A DNA stretch of 7,359 nt from Clostridiales bacterium (GTDB lineage: Bacteria > Bacillota > Clostridia > Lachnospirales > WQUN01): positions 1-7,359 of the forward strand of contig JAITPB010000097.1 of assembly GCA_031289625.1 (NCBI GenBank), given 5' to 3'. The notes under the pieces were generated by a model. It worked only from the letters and a program-made list of their open reading frames with translations. It searched no databases and had not been told where the DNA came from. The position numbers and the translations under genes were made by a program. Below, piece after piece: positions 1 through 5,653 of this stretch (the first letter of the stretch is position 1; every line of letters begins with the position of its first letter).

Positions 1-1
1 C

Positions 2-814
2 GGCGTTGATTATTTTGATTACTATCTCTTGCATTCTTTGGATAGATCCAAGGAAAAGAATCTGCGGCAAACCAACAGCTTCGATTTTATTCAGCGGCTC
101 AAAAAAGAAGGCAAGGCGCGTTTTGTGGGGTTCAGCTTTCACGACAGCGCGGAAACGCTGGACGAAATCCTGACGGAACACCCGGAAGTAGATTTTGTGC
201 AGCTGCAAATCAACTATGTGGATGTGAAAATGGGGCCGGCTGGCGACTGGTATAAAACGGCCCGCAAACACAATAAGCCCATCATCGTAATGGAGCCGGT
301 CAAAGGCGGTACGCTAGCCAAAATGGATCCCCCTGTAGAGGCGATTTTGAAAGCGGCCAGGCCGGAGGCTTCGCCCGCTTCCTGGGCGTTGCGCTACGCG
401 GCTTCTCTGCCGGGCGTTTTTACCGTACTCAGCGGTATGTCCAACTTGGAACAACTAAAAGACAACCTCAATACGTTTGAGCATTTTGAACCCATCACGC
501 CCGAGGATGAGCAAGCGCTGGAAAAAGCGGTTGCGGAGCTGGCCAAAATCTCCCAAGTGCCCTGTACAGCGTGTAAATACTGTTTGGAATCGTGCCCGCA
601 GGGGATTGCCATTCCGCAAATTTTTTCCGCCTACAACGAGCTGCGGCGCGTCACCCGCGGCGAACAATGGAACAGCAAGATGCTGTACGACTCGATTCCG
701 GCCGGACACAGAGCGGATGATTGCGTAAGCTGCGCCGCCTGTGAGGAGCATTGCCCGCAGGGCATACATATCCGGGAAGAGCTGCAAAACGCGGCGCAAG
801 CGCTCGCGGGCTGA
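2..814 (+). CDS. Aldo/keto reductase with C-terminal double 4Fe-4S ferredoxin domain (5' partial)
   Basis: The gene is cut by the window's left edge. The frame is open from base 2 and gives 270 residues, so the TTG at 29 is an internal Leu codon and not a start. The first residues read VDYFDYYLLHSL, the aldo/keto reductase strand carrying the catalytic-tetrad His (residue 11 of the fragment). Barrel segments follow: VGFSFH, VDFVQLQINY, PIIVMEPVKGG and WALRYAASLPGVFTVLSGMS. The C-terminus has two cysteine clusters of form C-x2-C-x2-C-x3-C-P, at fragment residues 188/191/194/198 and 241/244/247/251, each expected to bind a 4Fe-4S cluster. This is the architecture of the COG1453-type predicted oxidoreductases, common in anaerobes. 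Judged against full-length relatives (about 370-390 residues, from memory), roughly 110 N-terminal residues are missing, including the other tetrad residues. The protein is probably a cytoplasmic NAD(P)H- or ferredoxin-linked reductase; the substrate is unknown. It converges on rtcB with 36 bases between the stop codons. Confidence 0.93.
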   Translation, partial: GVDYFDYYLLHSLDRSKEKNLRQTNSFDFIQRLKKEGKARFVGFSFHDSAETLDEILTEHPEVDFVQLQINYVDVKMGPAGDWYKTARKHNKPIIVMEPVKGGTLAKMDPPVEAILKAARPEASPASWALRYAASLPGVFTVLSGMSNLEQLKDNLNTFEHFEPITPEDEQALEKAVAELAKISQVPCTACKYCLESCPQGIAIPQIFSAYNELRRVTRGEQWNSKMLYDSIPAGHRADDCVSCAACEEHCPQGIHIREELQNAAQALAG

Positions 815-850
815 AAAGCTGCGGAATAAATCTGTAAAAGACTGTGCTCC

Positions 851-2062
851 TTATTCGCTCGCCTTGAAATTGTATACCGGGCGAATACGCTCGATAATCT
901 CCGCGGTCGGAGCGATATGCGACATGATTTCGTCAATGCTCTTGTATGCCATCGGTGATTCGTCGAGCGTCTGACTGTTCACGCTCGTTGTGAAAACCCC
1001 GCCCATTTCAGCGGTATATTCATCCATCGACAGCGTTTTGAACGCCGCTGATCGGCTCATCAGTCTGCCCGCGCCGTGCGGAGCGGACTGATTCCAGCCG
1101 TCATTGCCTTTTCCAACGCAAATCAGACTGCCGTCGCGCATATTTATCGGTATCAGCAATCGCTCGTCTGCTTTTGCGGAGACGGCGCCTTTGCGAAGTA
1201 TCATTGCATCCGTATCGATATAGTTATGAATGGTCGTGAATCGGTCAACTTCGGTCCAACCCATTCCGCGAAGGATTATCTCCGTCATCGCCTGACGGTT
1301 CAGAACGGCGAACCGCTGAATTATTTTCATATCGTGAAGGTAGCCGTCGAACAACGCGCCGCTGACGTAGGCAAGGTCTTTCGGTATGGCGCTACTCCCG
1401 CCGTTGATTTTGCTTTTCAGCCGGTTGATTGTGTCCGCTATCTCGCGCTCGCGCCCTTCTGCTTTGAGCGCCGCTATGGTTTCCGCAATTTGTTTCTTTG
1501 AGTTTCCGCAAAGCGTCTTGTATGCCTGATCCTGATAATAATCCGCGACCTCCGTGCCAATATGCCGGCTGCCAGAATGAACGACAAGGTAAAGCTCGCC
1601 GCTATCGGAACAGCCAACCTCAATAAAGTGGTTCCCGCCGCCGAGAGTGCCGATGCTGCGTCTTGCGCGCACTAAATTAACCTCATGAACACAACGCAGC
1701 GCGCCTAAATCAATCTCCGTGTTTAGAGGGTGTTCCATAGCGCAAATCTCCCGCCCGCAAGGTATCTCACAGTGAATGAGGCTATCAAGGGCTTCAAAAT
1801 CAATTTCGCGCTCCGCAAGCTGAACCGTTTCCATCCCGCAGCCGATGTCAACGCCGACCATGCCCGGTACGATTTTATTGGTTATCGTCATCGTCGTGCC
1901 GATGGTACAGCCTTTTCCCGCGTGAACGTCCGGCATGATCCGGATTTTGCAGTCCGCGAACTCCTGCCTGTCGCAAACGGCTTTAATCTGCTCTTGCGCT
2001 GTGGCTTCCAACTCACCCGTGTAGCAGACTGCCGTGTTGTAGGTTCCCAATACTTGTATCAT
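851..2062 (-). CDS. rtcB: RtcB-family RNA ligase (3'-phosphate/5'-hydroxyl joining)
   Basis: A 403-residue protein close to the usual length of bacterial RtcB (about 400). RtcB joins RNA 2',3'-cyclic-phosphate or 3'-phosphate ends to 5'-OH ends using GTP and Mn2+, acting in tRNA splicing or RNA repair. The metal and guanylate-binding set is intact: D72 and C75 in GVDIGCGM, H145 in GGGNHFIE, H162 in VHSGSRHIG, H279 in HNYID, the guanylylated active-site H329 in PHGAGRLMSR, and K374 near the C-terminus in MAYKSIDEIM. The N-terminal MPDVHAGKG block is also present. The ATG at 2062 is supported by an AGGAG (2071-2075 on the opposite strand) eight bases upstream. It appears to be a single-gene unit: no archease or rtcA lies beside it here, and a terminator separates it from the upstream - strand genes. 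Its natural RNA substrate cannot be read from the sequence. Confidence 0.97.
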   Translation of the reverse strand: MIQVLGTYNTAVCYTGELEATAQEQIKAVCDRQEFADCKIRIMPDVHAGKGCTIGTTMTITNKIVPGMVGVDIGCGMETVQLAEREIDFEALDSLIHCEIPCGREICAMEHPLNTEIDLGALRCVHEVNLVRARRSIGTLGGGNHFIEVGCSDSGELYLVVHSGSRHIGTEVADYYQDQAYKTLCGNSKKQIAETIAALKAEGREREIADTINRLKSKINGGSSAIPKDLAYVSGALFDGYLHDMKIIQRFAVLNRQAMTEIILRGMGWTEVDRFTTIHNYIDTDAMILRKGAVSAKADERLLIPINMRDGSLICVGKGNDGWNQSAPHGAGRLMSRSAAFKTLSMDEYTAEMGGVFTTSVNSQTLDESPMAYKSIDEIMSHIAPTAEIIERIRPVYNFKASE

Positions 2063-2097
2063 AACTCACTCTCCTAGCCCACTTGCGTACCGTCTTG

Positions 2098-2126
2098 ATT
2101 ATAGCATAATTCGCGGAAAAATTCGA
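2098..2126 (-). promoter_or_regulatory. Predicted housekeeping (sigma-A type) promoter of rtcB
   Basis: On the - strand there is a perfect TATAAT at 2103-2098, preceded by TGC, making an extended -10 (TGnTATAAT). Seventeen bases further upstream is TCGAAT (2126-2121), a weak match to TTGACA, as is common for extended -10 promoters. Transcription would start near 2091, giving a leader of about 30 bases carrying the AGGAG site at 2075-2071. I see no sigma-54 -24/-12 element, so the RtcR/sigma-54 control known from Escherichia coli is not indicated. Confidence 0.6.
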
Positions 2127-2157
2127 GCTGTGCGCCCAGGCCGCTTGCACAGCGAAC

Positions 2158-2190
2158 AAAAAGCCGGATACCTGTAAAAAGATATCCGGC
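2158..2190 (-). terminator. Intrinsic terminator, best read on the - strand
   Basis: GCCGGATA (2163-2170) and TATCCGGC (2183-2190) form a perfect 8-bp stem around a 12-base loop. On the - strand the hairpin is followed directly by TTTTTG (complement of 2158-2162), a usable U tract. It lies 77 bases beyond the stop of the coiled-coil membrane gene and about 30 bases before the rtcB promoter, so it probably ends the two-gene - strand unit and insulates rtcB. On the + strand the trailing sequence (CTTTGTATTT) is a poorer U tract. Confidence 0.7.
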
Positions 2191-2198
2191 CTTTGTAT

Positions 2199-2230
2199 TT
2201 CAGCGCCTTATTTTTTCAGCGCCTTATTTT
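2199..2230. repeat. Perfect 16-nt tandem duplication
   Basis: The unit ttcagcgccttatttt occurs twice head to tail, at 2199-2214 and 2215-2230, without mismatch. It lies between the stop of the coiled-coil membrane gene and the terminator, so it would be in the 3' untranslated part of that transcript. No inverted symmetry or known motif is visible. Replication slippage is the simplest origin. Confidence 0.85.
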
Positions 2231-2266
2231 CTAAAAAAAATTGGACGGGAGAGCTGGCAAGCGCTT

Positions 2267-2614
2267 TCATATATTGGCTGGGGTTTGTTCATTCAGAATG
2301 GTCTCTCTTTCTAAAATAGGACGGGCAGGTAAATCCAGCGGAGGCGCGGCGCGTAAAATTGTGTGTTCAAGAGCCTGAATATAGCGTTCCAGGCTTCGGA
2401 AATCTCTTTCATATGATTCCAGTTTTTGTTCCAAGCGCTCAACCCTGGATTCCGTTTTCTCTGAAATCTTCTGCCATGCGAGAATGCGGTCGTCTATCTC
2501 TTTATCCCGCGCTGTTCTCTTGTTTTGGCTATGGTCAATCATTATTTTCAGCAGAGCTGTTAGCCCGCCGCCGGATACGAGGCCGATGATAGCCATGATG
2601 ACTGCAGGAATCAC
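2267..2614 (-). CDS. Small membrane-anchored coiled-coil protein, function unknown
   Basis: 115 residues, unrecognised. Residues 3-26 form one hydrophobic helix with a glycine-rich middle (SGGG). A basic stretch follows (K32, R33, R36, K38), so the positive-inside rule predicts the N-terminus outside and the remainder in the cytoplasm. From V58 to I86 the hydrophobic positions V58, L61, L65, Y68, F72, L75, I79, L82 and I86 are spaced 3-4-3-4 without a break, a clear coiled coil of four heptads. The tail is proline-rich. The chosen start is a GTG whose G is the last base of the upstream gene's TAG stop (TAGTG), with AGAAGG about nine bases before it; the in-frame ATG at codon 7 is an alternative but would cut into the helix. 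The 1-base overlap implies translational coupling. Small one-helix coiled-coil proteins also occur beside phage holins, but there is no sequence match I can claim. Confidence 0.8.
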   Translation of the reverse strand: MIPAVIMAIIGLVSGGGLTALLKIMIDHSQNKRTARDKEIDDRILAWQKISEKTESRVERLEQKLESYERDFRSLERYIQALEHTILRAAPPLDLPARPILERETILNEQTPANI

Positions 2615-3051
2615 TAAAAATCGCCTTCTCTCTCACTTTTGAATACATTACGTATCTCTCTTAGGGTAAAATGGCGCCGCAAATAAGAAAGAATCAATGC
2701 CGCCTCTAAAATGAGATTTACATACTTGTCCTCCCAAAATCCGTCGTACATGATCTCGTAAACAATATTCACGATGAGAGTGACGCTTTGCAAAATGCAG
2801 AATACCATTAACAGAATTATGCTGGTAGATATCCTTTTAAGGCCGAAATTCGTTATTAAAAGCACATCCAGCATAATTCTCGCGCCGCAAGCAAATGTAT
2901 AAAAAATGATAAAAAAAGGCGCATCCGTAATCCAGTAATCATCTGCCCACATGAAGTAAAGATAGCATATCCCGGCGAGCATATCCACCATGTACAAGAG
3001 CATCATACATATACTCTCGATTTTATTCGCTTTGGAAAGATGTTTAAACAT
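2614..3051 (-). CDS. Four-helix integral membrane protein, function unknown
   Basis: 145 residues, unrecognised. Four hydrophobic segments lie at about residues 11-36, 39-67, 74-103 and 111-127, separated by short loops, ending in a charged tail (RRHFTLREIRNVFKSEREGDF) that is probably cytoplasmic. There is no signal peptide, catalytic motif or cysteine cluster. The ATG at 3051 has only a weak upstream GGGTGAT as a ribosome binding site; a second ATG four bases further upstream is out of frame. The gene is more A+T-rich than its surroundings: 119 of the 300 bases in 2701-3000 are G or C (40%), while the flagellar and rtcB genes are clearly higher, which may mean later acquisition. Its stop overlaps the start of the coiled-coil protein gene, so the two are probably made together and may form a complex. 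A holin-like or small regulatory membrane unit is possible but unsupported. Confidence 0.8.
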   Translation of the reverse strand: MFKHLSKANKIESICMMLLYMVDMLAGICYLYFMWADDYWITDAPFFIIFYTFACGARIMLDVLLITNFGLKRISTSIILLMVFCILQSVTLIVNIVYEIMYDGFWEDKYVNLILEAALILSYLRRHFTLREIRNVFKSEREGDF

Positions 3052-3124
3052 TCATTAATCACCCGCTAAAATAAATTGTTTCAAGGAGACCCGTCATCGG
3101 CTGCGTTTTCTGTATTTTTGATTT

Positions 3125-3157
3125 AGATTTTGTTCAGATTTTGTTCAGATTTTGTCC
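3125..3157. repeat. Three 11-nt direct repeats
   Basis: agattttgttc occurs at 3125-3135 and 3136-3146, and agattttgtcc (one change) at 3147-3157. The period of 11 bases is about one DNA helical turn, so the copies would face the same side of the helix. They lie about 75 bases upstream of the four-helix membrane gene and 200 bases upstream of flgN. They could bind a regulator or be slippage products; the sequence alone does not decide. Confidence 0.8.
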
Positions 3158-3201
3158 GCCGTGCTAATGCCTCCTGAATAAATTAAAATATGCCTTCAAC
3201 G

Positions 3202-3230
3202 ATCATAATGTTACTCATCGGGCCAAGCAA
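3202..3230 (-). promoter_or_regulatory. Candidate promoter for the membrane-protein pair
   Basis: On the - strand TTGCTT (3230-3225) and TATGAT (3207-3202) are separated by 17 bases. The -10 matches the sigma-A consensus at 5 of 6 positions, the -35 at 3 of 6. The transcript would have a leader of about 145 bases containing the complement of the 11-nt repeats. It is the best candidate I found in this direction, but weak. Confidence 0.3.
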
Positions 3231-3286
3231 ATCTTCTGTTTCAAGGCACAGTCTCATGGATGGAAACTCCGCGCCACCAAAGCCTT

Positions 3287-3316
3287 TTTTCACCGGGCAT
3301 TTTGGTTTCGCATAAT
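3287..3316 (+). promoter_or_regulatory. Candidate promoter of the flgN-flgK-flgK operon
   Basis: TTTTCA (3287-3292, 4 of 6 matches to TTGACA) and CATAAT (3311-3316, 5 of 6 matches to TATAAT) are separated by 18 bases. Transcription would begin near 3323, leaving about 35 bases before flgN. Two flagellar sigma-28-like candidates further upstream are weaker (see rejected items). Read-through from outside the window is unlikely because the genes on the left face the other way. Confidence 0.35.
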
Positions 3317-3344
3317 CCTCTCTCAAAACTCCACACTATACCCA

Positions 3345-3350
3345 GAGGTG
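3345..3350 (+). promoter_or_regulatory. Ribosome binding site of flgN
   Basis: GAGGTG lies seven bases before the ATG at 3358 and fixes that start. The ATG at 3351 is out of frame with flgN and overlaps the end of the extended site (AGAGGTGAT, 3344-3352). Confidence 0.7.
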
Positions 3351-3357
3351 ATGAACG

Positions 3358-3888
3358 ATGACCGATACCCTGATTGAGATTTTGCGGGAGCAGGCGGAGA
3401 TCTACGAGGAACTGGTTTCTTTGGCCCAATCCAAAAAAACGATGATCATTCACAACAACATAGACGCCCTGCGGCAAGTAACGGCGCGGGAAAATACGCT
3501 CATCGGAAAATTCCGGAAAATAGAAAAGCAGCGGGAAGACGTTCTCGCGGCGCTGTCCGGACAATCGTCCGGACAAGCGTCCGGACAAGCGTCCGGGCAA
3601 GCGCCCGGACAAGCGCCCGGACAAAATTTAACATTTTCCAATCTCCTCGAATGGTTCGCTGACAAACCGGAGCGGAGCGTTCTGGAACATATCAAATCGC
3701 GGATACGCGCCGCGATGGACGCGCTGAAACCGGCCAACGAACGGAATAAAGCTTTGATCGAGCAATCTCTGGAGTATATCGCCTTTACAATGAACATACT
3801 AAGAGAAGCCGGAAACGAGCCTTCTTATTACACGGCCAAAGGCGAAGAGATTCCCCAGGGCAAAGTTTTTTTTGACGTGAGGAGATGA
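3358..3888 (+). CDS. flgN: FlgN-type flagellar export chaperone with an internal SGQA/PGQA repeat
   Basis: 176 residues, largely helical and charged. FlgN proteins bind the C-terminal helices of the hook-associated proteins FlgK and FlgL in the cytoplasm and present them to the flagellar type III export apparatus. The assignment rests on position directly before flgK and on pattern: an N-terminal helix (IEILREQAEIYEELVSLAQSKK), a mid-helix with DALRQVTARENTLIGKFRKIEKQRE, and the long C-terminal helices with NKALIEQSLEYIAFTMNILR followed by YYTAKGEEIPQG, as in Firmicute FlgN. Residues 67-90 are six 4-residue units (SGQS, SGQA three times, then PGQA, PGQN) inserted between the helical parts. 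Without them the protein is 152 residues, a normal FlgN size, so the repeat looks like an insertion into a loop. The stop lies four bases before flgK, whose ribosome binding site is inside the end of this gene. Confidence 0.85.
   Translation: MTDTLIEILREQAEIYEELVSLAQSKKTMIIHNNIDALRQVTARENTLIGKFRKIEKQREDVLAALSGQSSGQASGQASGQAPGQAPGQNLTFSNLLEWFADKPERSVLEHIKSRIRAAMDALKPANERNKALIEQSLEYIAFTMNILREAGNEPSYYTAKGEEIPQGKVFFDVRR
3556..3627 (+). repeat. In-frame 12-nt minisatellite, six units, inside flgN
   Basis: Six consecutive 12-base units start at 3556, 3568, 3580, 3592, 3604 and 3616. The common form is tccggacaagcg; units 2 and 3 are identical, unit 1 has atcg in place of agcg, unit 4 has a g in place of an a, units 5 and 6 begin with c, and unit 6 ends in aaaat. 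Each encodes (S/P)GQ(A/S/N). Most units contain the palindrome TCCGGA or CCCGGA. Because 12 is a multiple of 3, changes in copy number would lengthen or shorten the linker without shifting the frame. Confidence 0.95.
3879..3884 (+). promoter_or_regulatory. Ribosome binding site of the first flgK, inside the end of flgN
   Basis: GAGGAG lies eight bases before the ATG at 3893 and overlaps the last codons of flgN, whose TGA is at 3886-3888. Ribosomes finishing flgN would therefore clear or feed this site, which suggests translational coupling of chaperone and client. Confidence 0.75.
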
Positions 3889-3892
3889 GAGG

Positions 3893-5653
3893 ATGTCTGG
3901 TTTACAGACAGCCGTCAGCGGCTTGCGCGCGGCGCAGGCCGGTTTATACGTCACGGGCCATAATATGGCCAATTCGGGTGCGATTGGCTTTTCTAGACAG
4001 CGCGCGCGGCAGGCCGAATTTTACAGCAGCACTGTGCTCTTCAACGCGAAAGGCGCCATGCAAAAAGGATTGGGCGTGGACATTGCCAGCCTGACGCAAA
4101 TTCGCGATTATTTTTTGGACGACGCCTACCGGGCGGAAAACTGCCGCCTGGGATATTATCAAATCAAATCCGCGGCTGGATCGGAAGTCGAATCGATTAT
4201 CGGCGAAATGGAAAGCCAGTATCATTTCCAAACCGCCATTTTAGACATGTGGAACGCCTTGCACGAGCTGTCCGCGCATCCGGAAGGTTTTGAGACGCGC
4301 AGTAATTTCATGGCCATGGCGAACGCCTTCGTGATAAAAGTGGACGATATCTACAATCGTCTGCTGGACTATCAGCATAATTTGGACTCCCAGGCGCGGG
4401 AGGCGGTCAAACAAATCAATGGGCTGGTCGACGAGGTTCACGCTTTAAACCAGAAAATCATGGAGGCGGAATCCTCGGGCGATCACGCCAATGATTATCG
4501 GGATCAGCGCAACATCTGCCTGGATCAGTTAAGCCAAATCATCCCTGTGGAATGGAAAGAAAATACAAACAACAACGTGAATATTATTTCCGAAGGCAGC
4601 GTCTTGCTTTCCAACGGCGCGCGGAGCCATGTGGGGCTGAAATATATTTCCGGCGCTTATAATTATGTAGAGCCTGTCTTAACGCCTTCCACGGAAATTT
4701 TGCCAGCCGATACGCCTGTGAATCAATTCGCGCCGCTGTTTCATTTTGACGCGCCTGTAAACGCGAAGAACGGCAACGACAAAGGATCTCTGAAAGGCAT
4801 ATTGATGGCGCGCGGCACAAAACCCGCCAATTATTTGGGGGAAACCGCCTGGGCAGCGCCGACAGCCCCCGACCCCAGCGACATGGCCGCTTATCCCGGC
4901 GGCGCGTCCAATCCGCAGTACACGATCGATCTGGAACAGTACGGGATAGATGATCGCAATTACCGCAATGACGTTTACAGCGTGAAATACTGCTTTATCC
5001 CCCAAGTCACACAGCAGTTGGATACGATTGTCCACAGCGCCGTCACGCTGATCAACGACGCCTTCGCGCCCTGGGCGGATTTAGGCGGCGGCGCGGAGCA
5101 AGATCCCGACGGCCCATTTGATTTATATGGAACGCAGTCTTATATGGAAGTCTTTAAGAGAAAAAAATTGGATCGATGGACTTCCGGCGCTTTCAACGCC
5201 GAAACCGGCGGCGACTATTATTCCCAATACACTCTCGGCAACCTTGAAATCAATCCAGAGTTGCTGAAAGACGGCGGCGTCAATTTCATCGCCCTGTCCC
5301 TGTCCGGGGATCGCGAGGACAACCGGCTGATCCGCCGTCTGTTGAACGATTGGAACGACAGAATCATTGATCTCGGAGGCGGCGAAAAATTAAGCGTGAA
5401 CGACGCCTACAAGCGTTTTGTCTCGGACATCGGGACGCGAACCAGTGAGAATCTCCATTTTGTCAATGAGCAGAGCGTATTGGTGGATCAGACCGAAACC
5501 AAACGGAGTCAGGTGATGGGCGTCTCCCTGGACGAGGAACTGAAAAACATGATGCTGTTTCAACATGCCTATGACGCGGCGGCTCGCATTCTAAACGTCA
5601 TAGACGCTATGCTGGATAAATTGGTCAACGGAACAGGACGTGTTGGATTATGA
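3893..5653 (+). CDS. flgK: Flagellar hook-associated protein 1 (FlgK), first copy
   Basis: 586 residues. FlgK (HAP1) is exported through the flagellar channel and forms the first junction ring between hook and filament. The N-terminus has the rod/hook-type helix and motif: SGLQTAVSGLRAAQAGLYVTGHNMAN, then GFSRQ at residues 32-36 (family form HNIAN..T.GYSRQ). Helical region 2 contains ESIIGEMESQ and LHELSAHPEGFETRSNFMAMANAF. The end, from residue 543, is the conserved C-terminal helix beginning GVSLDEELKNMMLFQHAYDA, the region FlgN is expected to bind. The middle (about 230-480) is the variable surface part. Three cysteines (84, 209, 367) are unusual for an extracellular flagellar protein. The ATG is fixed by GAGGAG eight bases upstream. 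The stop overlaps the second flgK by four bases (ATGA). Confidence 0.95.
   Translation: MSGLQTAVSGLRAAQAGLYVTGHNMANSGAIGFSRQRARQAEFYSSTVLFNAKGAMQKGLGVDIASLTQIRDYFLDDAYRAENCRLGYYQIKSAAGSEVESIIGEMESQYHFQTAILDMWNALHELSAHPEGFETRSNFMAMANAFVIKVDDIYNRLLDYQHNLDSQAREAVKQINGLVDEVHALNQKIMEAESSGDHANDYRDQRNICLDQLSQIIPVEWKENTNNNVNIISEGSVLLSNGARSHVGLKYISGAYNYVEPVLTPSTEILPADTPVNQFAPLFHFDAPVNAKNGNDKGSLKGILMARGTKPANYLGETAWAAPTAPDPSDMAAYPGGASNPQYTIDLEQYGIDDRNYRNDVYSVKYCFIPQVTQQLDTIVHSAVTLINDAFAPWADLGGGAEQDPDGPFDLYGTQSYMEVFKRKKLDRWTSGAFNAETGGDYYSQYTLGNLEINPELLKDGGVNFIALSLSGDREDNRLIRRLLNDWNDRIIDLGGGEKLSVNDAYKRFVSDIGTRTSENLHFVNEQSVLVDQTETKRSQVMGVSLDEELKNMMLFQHAYDAAARILNVIDAMLDKLVNGTGRVGL

Larger units (their letters stand above)
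3052..3357. other. Divergent intergenic region between the membrane pair and the flagellar operon
   Basis: This stretch of 306 bases separates divergently transcribed units. It holds an 11-nt triple direct repeat (3125-3157), a candidate promoter in each direction, and a 10-base direct repeat tgtttcaagg at 3077-3086 and 3237-3246, with tcat recurring at the same offset after each copy. A strong AGGAGG on the - strand (3174-3169) has no start codon at a suitable distance. A 47-codon - strand reading frame (TTG at 3326 to TAA at 3183) is open but unproven. I see no flgM, tRNA, riboswitch or convincing terminator here. Confidence 0.6.

Noticed and set aside
824..856. Bidirectional terminator between the reductase gene and rtcB
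   Set aside because: GAATAA/TTATTC can pair, but the stem is A+T-rich, the loop exceeds 20 bases and no T tract follows on either strand.
1076..2077. Long + strand reading frames (1076-1501 and 1730-2077) opposite rtcB
   Set aside because: They lie wholly or almost wholly within the well-supported rtcB gene on the other strand, have no ribosome binding site of note and no recognisable protein features. They are shadows of rtcB codon use.
2267..3051. Calling the membrane pair a phage holin/spanin cassette
   Set aside because: Only general features fit. There is no endolysin or other phage gene in the window, and the predicted N-out orientation of the coiled-coil protein does not match an Rz-type spanin.
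3072..3204. Sigma-28 promoter candidates: TAAA-N15-CCGTCAT (3072-3097) and TAAA-N16-ACGATCA (3179-3205)
   Set aside because: Both miss key bases of the -10 (consensus CCGATAT), lie 150-260 bases upstream of flgN, and TAAA is easily found in A+T-rich spacer. Not strong enough to annotate.
3241..3624. - strand frame encoding repeated SGRL units opposite flgN
   Set aside because: Its repetitive N-terminus is just the antisense of the 12-nt minisatellite, and the rest overlaps flgN and the intergenic region without a ribosome binding site.
3556..3627. CRISPR-like array
   Set aside because: The 12-nt units are directly adjacent with no spacers and lie in frame within a coding gene.
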